Assembly: GCA_002508635.1 (NCBI GenBank)
Contig: DACO01000073.1
Span: forward strand, 1-11,231
From: Methanolobus sp. UBA118
Lineage (GTDB): Archaea > Halobacteriota > Methanosarcinia > Methanosarcinales > Methanosarcinaceae
DNA: 11,231 nucleotides
Direction: 5' to 3'
Shown: piece by piece, positions 7,136 through 11,231 of the stretch
Position numbering within the stretch: the stretch's first letter is position 1
Layout of the letters: each line of letters begins with the position of its first letter
Translations under genes and position numbers: made by a program
The notes under the pieces: generated by a model
The model's input: the letters and a program-made list of their open reading frames with translations, nothing else
Told to the model about the DNA's origin: nothing
Database searches by the model: none

Positions 7136-7867
7136 TCAGGTTAGCTGATCAGGGCTTATTCTGGGATTTGTATTCGGATAGTATCTTTTGAACCTGCCAC
7201 TTTTTTCGAAACAGATAAAATTTTCATCTATGAGTTTGCTGACATGCCAGCTTATAGTGCTTTTGTCCACACCCAGCTTTAAGGACAAATCCTTATTTGT
7301 AATGCCCGGCTCCTTGAGAATGGCTTCAAATACATCCGTTGTTGTGTTGTTTTCCGGATAAGGGTTTAGTGAAATAATTTCGTCTTCAGTATAGAGTCCT
7401 TTGCGAAAATAACCCGTCAGCCTGCCAAATCTGGCAGATGACAGCATGTTGGCCATTTTCAGTTTATCTGCATGATACCTGAAAGTTCCTCTTTTCATAC
7501 CAAGATCTTTTAATATATCGCCTTCAGAACACCCCGGATGGTTAGAAATATAGGAGAGGATGCGTTTCCTGTTTTTCTCTCCCCTCCTGAATCCGATCTT
7601 TCCAAGAAGGAACGGAAAGAACTTGAAAAATCCAAAGGATGAAAACGAAAGGAAACAAAATATCGATATCAGTTTAAAGTAAAGAGGTAAATCCCAGAAA
7701 GTATGCGTCCCATCAGCTCCGCTGCTATCAATCAATTCTTCCGGGATGTCGTCAGGACGTTCTGAAGAGGGAATAATAGTATATCCGGCACTTCCAGTAA
7801 AGCAAGCTGTTGAGATGAGAAGCATGATACACGATATTTTCAGTAACAGGGAGATATTAATTTTCAA
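7136..7867 (-). CDS. Membrane-anchored protein with two winged helices
   Basis: The 243-residue protein has a hydrophobic N-terminus (residues 4-27, resembling a signal peptide or first membrane helix), a short external stretch rich in Ser/Pro/Asp (28-57), and a transmembrane helix (about 60-88). Two winged-helix domains follow on the cytoplasmic side. The first (about 98-155) contains ISNHPGCSEGDILKDLGM and GTFRYHADKL. The second (about 175-232) contains ILKEPGITNKDLSLKLGV and STISWHVSKLID. Such membrane-tethered winged-helix regulators are common in Methanosarcinales; their ligands are mostly unknown. The start is TTG at 7867, the first start in frame, with a TATA box placed so that the mRNA would begin near it. 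It is divergent from the small membrane genes beginning at 8058, which are its most likely regulatory targets by position. Confidence 0.8.
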   Translation of the reverse strand: MKINISLLLKISCIMLLISTACFTGSAGYTIIPSSERPDDIPEELIDSSGADGTHTFWDLPLYFKLISIFCFLSFSSFGFFKFFPFLLGKIGFRRGEKNRKRILSYISNHPGCSEGDILKDLGMKRGTFRYHADKLKMANMLSSARFGRLTGYFRKGLYTEDEIISLNPYPENNTTTDVFEAILKEPGITNKDLSLKLGVDKSTISWHVSKLIDENFICFEKSGRFKRYYPNTNPRISPDQLT

Positions 7868-7886
7868 TTGATATTTGGCTCCACCA

Positions 7887-7894
7887 TTTTATAA
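7887..7894 (-). promoter_or_regulatory. TATA box of the winged-helix gene
   Basis: On the minus strand the sequence reads TTATAAAA. A start about 25 bases downstream of the centre would fall near 7865, practically on the TTG start codon, suggesting a leaderless mRNA. A GGTGGAG element lies between them, so a different promoter with a normal leader is also possible. Confidence 0.45.
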
Positions 7895-7963
7895 GATTAT
7901 CATAGTGACAAAACGGATTTCATTGAAAGACTTCATGTAGTTATTCCGATATTCAGAGAATTA

Positions 7964-7971
7964 TTTATATA
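7964..7971 (+). promoter_or_regulatory. TATA box for the small membrane gene cluster
   Basis: TTTATATA is identical to the box in front of the HTH regulator at 1363. The predicted transcript start is near 7993. This leaves a leader of about 65 bases before the ATG at 8058, or a leaderless GTG start at 8001 in the same frame. Confidence 0.55.
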
Positions 7972-8057
7972 GTAAATAAAAAAACTTAGATTAATAGATT
8001 GTGGCCACTTTTCCAGCTGAAAACAAAAAATCAAATCAAACCAAAGAGAGAGTGAAC

Positions 8058-8237
8058 ATGAAAAAAGTCCCAGTCAAAGAACGATTTTTACATTTCATTA
8101 TAATCCTTATTGTCAGTACATTATTAGGATACCTGTATGATGATCTGATAAACGGGATATTTCGTGGAATTCTAATTGGAATCGGTTTTGTGGTAATAGG
8201 AGAAGGGATGATTGGAGAAAGGCAAAACAAAAAGTAG
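8058..8237 (+). CDS. Small two-helix membrane protein, unknown function
   Basis: The 59-residue protein has two hydrophobic segments (about 11-27, FLHFIIILIVSTLLGYL, and 34-50, FRGILIGIGFVVIGEG). They are joined by the short loop YDDLINGI and flanked by lysine and arginine residues. I chose the ATG at 8058 because GAGAGAGTGA lies just upstream. An in-frame GTG at 8001 would add 19 polar residues and would be nearly leaderless from the TATA box at 7964. I do not recognise a family. It is the first of several small membrane genes in one direction, facing the winged-helix regulator. The two-helix hairpin resembles the broken small gene at 9632 in size only. Confidence 0.6.
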   Translation: MKKVPVKERFLHFIIILIVSTLLGYLYDDLINGIFRGILIGIGFVVIGEGMIGERQNKK

Positions 8238-8354
8238 ATTATCCTTTCAGTTGGAATATATGGCCATAATCATTTAATAGTTTAAGCAAATTTCAGTAGT
8301 TGCCAAATAAATTAACTGTGTGAGGCAAGTTCAACAAAACAGAGAACAGGCAAT

Positions 8355-8957
8355 ATGAATGCTGAAACTGATATCAAACAGAAAATGCATGTGGATGTCT
8401 TTTTTGATACCACCATATTGAAAGTTCTTATACCTGTGGTACTGGTAATAATTATCCTGTATTTCCTGTGTGGCCAAACGCCTGAATGTAAAATACTTAT
8501 ATATTTTAGCTTATACCTGAGCTTCATTCTGCTTCTGCTAAAAGATCATACTATTGTAGAGATCACGACTCACATGATAGTTATTCACAGACCTTTTTTT
8601 GCTCCAGTAGTAATTGACAAAAAAGAAATAAAAGATATCCAAATCAAAAAGAACACAAATCCGATTATCCGCTACTTCATGTTTATCTTTCCCCTGCTTC
8701 TGACGGTATATGTTGCTTACCACAGACTCCAGGATGTCCTGTATGCAATACAGGGAGAAACAATAACAGAGGGAGTACTAGTAATACTGTATGAATTCTG
8801 GTTAGTATTCTTATTGATGGTCATTTTATATGGAATTTGGATTAAACTCCCATATTCTACCTTACTGAGAGTTGATACGGATAAATCCAGATTCATGTTT
8901 TATTCACGGGACACTGAAACGTTGAAAAAGAGAATAGAAGCTCAGGAGCATTTATGA
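8355..8957 (+). CDS. Four-helix membrane protein with split PH-like domain, paralogue A
   Basis: The 200-residue protein has four hydrophobic segments (about 22-39, 46-63, 106-123 and 139-162). Between the second and third lies a soluble stretch with alternating beta pattern (IVEITTHMIVIHRPFF, VVIDKKEIKDIQIKK). After the fourth comes LLRVDTDKSRFMFYSRDTETLKKRIE. Together these two pieces look like the early strands and the final strands plus C-terminal helix of a bacterial PH-like (DUF304-type) domain, interrupted by a helix pair. This is pattern inference, and I cannot name the family. The protein aligns along its whole length with the next gene and was probably duplicated in tandem. One base separates the two genes. 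The ribosome-binding site before the ATG at 8355 is weak (ACAGG). Confidence 0.75.
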   Translation: MNAETDIKQKMHVDVFFDTTILKVLIPVVLVIIILYFLCGQTPECKILIYFSLYLSFILLLLKDHTIVEITTHMIVIHRPFFAPVVIDKKEIKDIQIKKNTNPIIRYFMFIFPLLLTVYVAYHRLQDVLYAIQGETITEGVLVILYEFWLVFLLMVILYGIWIKLPYSTLLRVDTDKSRFMFYSRDTETLKKRIEAQEHL

Positions 8958-8958
8958 C

Positions 8959-9582
8959 ATGTCTCCGACAGAGTATATCAAAAAAAGAATGTATGTGGAT
9001 ATAATTGGTGATTTCAGCATGGTCTGGATCATCCTCATTCCATTTGTTTCTGTACTTGTTATGGTTTTTCTTGGCTTACAATCACCTGCTTTCGATATAC
9101 TGTACATTACAATCTGGTATCTGTGTTTTGCAGCACTTATTTTGCAGGACATGACTGCAGTTGAAATCACCCATGATATAATCAGAATTCGCAGGTATTT
9201 TTTCGGTCCAGTGACAATTAAAAAAGAAGATATTGAGCAGGCCATTGTAAAGAAGAGTATCAGTCACAAATACCACATTTTATACTATATATTTATGCTA
9301 TTGATGCTGGCAGGTTTGACATACACATCACTTCATTCTCATAATGGCATCCTTGGAGCTTTCCTGGATGAAAGATCAATTGAGGCAATGATAATTTCAA
9401 TTATTTCCGATTCGGTGGTTGTCATTTTCATATTAATTCTTTTTATAAATGCAGAGAAGAGACTTAGATGTCCTTCTTTCCTTGAAGTTATCACTAAGAA
9501 GGGCAAATTCAGATTCTATAGCCAGGATCCAGAAGATTTCACAATGATTGTTAATACTGAAATGCAGGAGAAGCCATCATGA
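8959..9582 (+). CDS. Four-helix membrane protein with split PH-like domain, paralogue B
   Basis: The 207-residue protein has the same layout as its upstream neighbour: hydrophobic segments at about 21-38, 47-63, 106-124 and 143-163; the soluble piece VEITHDIIRIRRYFFGPVTI to KK; and the C-terminal LEVITKKGKFRFYSQDPEDF. Residues shared with paralogue A include VEIT, the RxFFxPVxI core, KK before the third helix, and F-YS-D near the end. Divergence is substantial, so the duplication is old. An AGGAG element ten bases before the ATG at 8959, inside the end of paralogue A, and a one-base gap indicate co-transcription and coupled translation. Function is unknown. The pair could form a heteromer, as paired bacterial PH-domain membrane proteins do, but that is a comparison and not evidence. 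Confidence 0.76.
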   Translation: MSPTEYIKKRMYVDIIGDFSMVWIILIPFVSVLVMVFLGLQSPAFDILYITIWYLCFAALILQDMTAVEITHDIIRIRRYFFGPVTIKKEDIEQAIVKKSISHKYHILYYIFMLLMLAGLTYTSLHSHNGILGAFLDERSIEAMIISIISDSVVVIFILILFINAEKRLRCPSFLEVITKKGKFRFYSQDPEDFTMIVNTEMQEKPS

Positions 9583-9608
9583 ATAGCACGTTAGTACCTG
9601 GCAATTAA
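9579..9608 (+). other. Nine-codon ORF coupled to paralogue B
   Basis: An ATG overlaps the stop of the upstream gene (ATGA) and lies eight bases after AGGAG. The reading frame MNSTLVPGN then ends in TAA. The initiation signals are better than those of many real genes here, but the product is too short to identify. It is most easily read as the intact start of a decayed third gene, or as a coupling leader for the frame at 9632. Confidence 0.25.
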
Positions 9609-9631
9609 AAAATAGAATGGAGATGTATGAC

Positions 9632-9814
9632 ATGGATTTTTTCTAAGCTTACAATCTGACAAATATTTACGTATTCATTGTCATATTCTTGATACTGATG
9701 CTCAGCTTAAAAACAATAGCAGATAGAAAGAGCTGTAGAATAAATACACTTGGTTGGATATTGATCGCATTATTCATGTTTCTTATTGCTAATTTTATAT
9801 CATCACCGATTTGA
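9632..9814 (+). pseudogene. Small two-helix membrane protein interrupted by TAA
   Basis: An ATG at 9632, nine bases after GGAG (9619-9622), opens MDFF and then meets TAA at 9644-9646. The same frame continues without interruption for 55 codons to TGA at 9812. The continuation reads like a real membrane protein: a hydrophobic segment (IYVFIVIFLILMLSL), a basic loop (KTIADRKSCR), a second hydrophobic segment (GWILIALFMFLIANFI) and a short tail. Its size matches the 59-residue protein at the other end of the cluster. The simplest view is a recent nonsense mutation. A sequencing error, or a non-AUG start after the stop, is possible. Because the stop is TAA, pyrrolysine decoding (UAG) does not apply. 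Confidence 0.5.
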
Positions 9815-10281
9815 CGTCAAGATTCATGATGATAGTCTGAAACTTTAATATTGACTTTTTACATCACCGTTCAAGAAAAAAAGCGACACCATAAGGAAGC
9901 TCATGGCAAAGGAAATACTATATGAGCAATAAAAAAGGCATTTTAGGGGATTGAAAAACTGCGTCGCTAATCAAGACATTTCATCCATAAATGGTTCAGA
10001 CCGCGACAGCAAACATTTGATTAAAAAGTCGAATGCTTTAGGCCTCATCACTTTACCCGACAACGGATGGAATTCCCAGAGTTCCATGTATTAACCAAGT
10101 CAAATGTTTGAACAGCTGTTTATACATCTAATAGAAAAGATTGGATTTATAACTTATGGCCAAACCTTCCAACTATTATCCTGTGGGAATAGCTTAATCA
10201 TAGTATCCTTTTGCTCAATGTGATTGCATGAAAATATTCACGATCCCGAAGAAGCACAAATCATAAACAATCGAAGTCAAA

Positions 10282-10297
10282 TACACTAGAGAGTGTA
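10282..10297. repeat. Small perfect hairpin TACACT-AGAG-AGTGTA
   Basis: A six-base stem closes a four-base loop in the gene-poor region. Read leftward it follows a run of six T residues and does not precede one, and on the right it is followed by A residues, so it is not a standard terminator in either direction. It could be a protein-binding palindrome or chance. Confidence 0.3.
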
Positions 10298-10386
10298 CAA
10301 AAAACAATATCAATTGCCCTTGTTTAGGCTATGGACATAAAGGCTAAATATAGTTACGTAAAATTGTTCTTTTGCACATTGTAAGA

Positions 10387-10479
10387 ATGTGTACCGGAGC
10401 CCAAACTAAAGTTGTAGAGTTAGATTGGACCCCGGAATCGCCCAAAGGCAGGATTATAGTTGACTTTGATAATGTTTAA
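10387..10479 (+). other. 30-codon open fragment, possible gene relic
   Basis: ATG to TAA encodes 30 residues beginning MCTGAQTKVVELDW and ending GRIIVDFDNV. Alternation of hydrophobic and polar residues and codon choice (ACC, GCC, CCG) look more like real protein than the surrounding bases do. The frame is also open for 13 codons upstream of the ATG. No ribosome-binding site precedes it. I do not recognise it. It could be a remnant of a larger gene or a very small protein. Confidence 0.2.
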
Positions 10480-10527
10480 GGTTTGCGTGATCTTGCCTCT
10501 GGAGTAAATCGAAATGAGATACTTAAG

Positions 10528-11231
10528 ATGAAATCTGAACACATACTATACACATTTGTTTTGTTATTGGTTCTATTTTCAAGTGTAGGAGCAGCCAATG
10601 AAACATCAAGTAAAGACCTTGTAAATAAGACTCCCTACTATAATGACCCAGACTATGTGTGGAGTTCAACTGACTGGGGTTCATCTAAGGTTTTTTTAAA
10701 TATGGGTACAGAAGATTATACGACATTTGTAAATAAGGAGCCATATTTAGAGGAAAAAGCTTCTACATCAGCTGAAATTAAAACTGCAAAAGACAGGTAT
10801 ATTGATACAATAATGGAAATGGATGAATTCAAAGATTACTCCAGGGAGAGACTAGAAGAAACATTTGTACTGTATTCAGAGGTATCCTCAAGTCTGGTTG
10901 ATTCTGGAGATGTGAAAGATTCTTCATTATCTTTAGATATCGTATCGTTTGATAGTGGTGATGTAGTCAAGATGAAGATGCCTTCAGCAACAAGCTCATA
11001 TTTACAGAAAGAAACTATTGGTACGAAAGCACTAGTTCCCAATGTCATATTAACAAATGCTAACTGTGACTGGAGCTGGGTTCAAGATGAAATAGCATCA
11101 CAAACCATTACTATTCACAACTATGGAACAACTACTGCTAAAGGAGCAATATCAATTGTTTCGCTTGATGAGAACAAAGGATATGTATTGTTTTACGAAA
11201 ATCTAGGGCCTGGACAAGACGGTACTGTGAC
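10528..11231 (+). CDS. Secreted or surface protein, 5' part, unknown function
   Basis: An ATG at 10528 opens 234 codons that continue beyond the window. Residues 1-22 form a clear signal peptide (basic start, then YTFVLLLVLFSSVGA, cleavage likely near GAA-NE). The mature part is acidic and Ser/Thr-rich, as is usual for extracellular methanogen proteins. It begins with a Tyr/Trp-rich stretch (TPYYNDPDYVWSSTDW), then a helical, charged segment (about 76-120) and beta-rich sequence. From about residue 193 the pattern SQTITIHNYGTTTAKGAISI to LGPGQDGTV resembles a CARDB or related Ig-like adhesion fold, in which the NYG turn is typical. That is inference. The ribosome-binding site is weak. The C-terminus, which would show a membrane anchor or sorting signal, is not visible. 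Confidence 0.75.
   Translation, partial: MKSEHILYTFVLLLVLFSSVGAANETSSKDLVNKTPYYNDPDYVWSSTDWGSSKVFLNMGTEDYTTFVNKEPYLEEKASTSAEIKTAKDRYIDTIMEMDEFKDYSRERLEETFVLYSEVSSSLVDSGDVKDSSLSLDIVSFDSGDVVKMKMPSATSSYLQKETIGTKALVPNVILTNANCDWSWVQDEIASQTITIHNYGTTTAKGAISIVSLDENKGYVLFYENLGPGQDGTV

Larger units (their letters stand above)
9815..10527. other. Gene-poor region with short open fragments
   Basis: No frame on either strand gives a convincing protein over these 713 bases. Short pieces stay open. ATG 9903 gives nine codons (MAKEILYEQ) to TAA at 9930, and the same frame then stays open to TAA at 10092, including a TTG at 9951 (47 codons). A separate 30-codon frame lies at 10387. There is a ten-base inverted repeat (AAACATTTGA at 10011-10020, complement at 10100-10109) and a small hairpin at 10282. 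Base composition looks like degraded coding sequence mixed with AT-rich spacer. I find no transposase motif, tRNA or CRISPR repeats. The 3' end must contain the promoter of the gene at 10528, but I see no strong TATA box. Confidence 0.5.

Noticed and set aside
9644..9646. Recoding of the in-frame stop as pyrrolysine, tempting in a Methanosarcinaceae relative
   Set aside because: The codon is TAA, not TAG, so the pyrrolysine system would not read it.
9903..9932. MAKEILYEQ as the start of a chaperonin (GroEL-like MAKEI start)
   Set aside because: The frame stops after nine codons, and the continuation has none of the residues expected after a GroEL N-terminus, so the likeness is probably chance.
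10011..10109. The ten-base inverted repeat as terminal repeats of a mini insertion element
   Set aside because: There are no flanking target duplications, the enclosed 79 bases encode nothing, and a ten-base match at this distance in AT-rich DNA is weak evidence.
10836..11048. A 70-codon minus-strand frame inside the secreted protein gene
   Set aside because: The sense strand carries a continuous 234-codon frame with a signal peptide. The antisense frame has no supporting signal.
1..11231. CRISPR array, tRNA or rRNA genes, or an intact transposon
   Set aside because: No regularly spaced repeats, no tRNA-like cloverleaf sequence, no rRNA stretches and no transposase motifs were seen when reading both strands by eye.

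Overview
The window most likely comes from a methylotrophic methanogenic archaeon of the Methanosarcinaceae (Methanolobus/Methanosarcina type). The evidence is a bacterial-style tetrahydrofolate (THF) C1 gene set next to a methanogen-type HTH regulator, a PAS/GAF sensor with a two-helix membrane anchor, TTTATATA boxes close to start codons, and T-rich intergenic tracts. The genus is an inference from memory of these families.

Left part (1-2358): the N-terminal 375 codons of a membrane PAS/GAF sensor protein run leftward off the window from a TTG start. A 235-base AT-rich divergent intergenic region follows. It carries a TTTATATA box and a small palindrome in front of a rightward archaeal HTH regulator.

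Central part (2422-7128): five same-strand genes form a THF one-carbon module: purN, glyA, folD, a divergent dihydropteroate synthase with a C-terminal accessory domain, and a cysteine-rich MetV-type protein. GlyA loads C1 units from serine onto THF. FolD interconverts methylene-, methenyl- and formyl-THF. PurN spends formyl-THF on purines. The FolP-like protein probably makes the pterin carrier. The MetV-like protein implies methylene-THF reduction, but no metF follows it here. Biochemical work on Methanosarcina barkeri established THF-specific GlyA and FolD alongside the sarcinapterin pathway, so the module as a whole is known. The FolP domain layout and the lone metV are the parts worth a second look.

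Right part (7136-9814): a leftward membrane-anchored protein with two winged helices ends seven bases from metV. Divergent from it is a run of small membrane genes: a 59-residue protein, two tandem paralogues of about 200 residues that look like PH-type domains interrupted by transmembrane helices, a 9-codon coupled ORF, and a two-helix membrane protein broken by an in-frame TAA. I cannot assign a function to this set.

Right edge (9815-11231): about 0.7 kb without a convincing gene holds short open fragments and small inverted repeats. It is followed by the first 234 codons of a signal-peptide-bearing extracellular protein that continues off the window.
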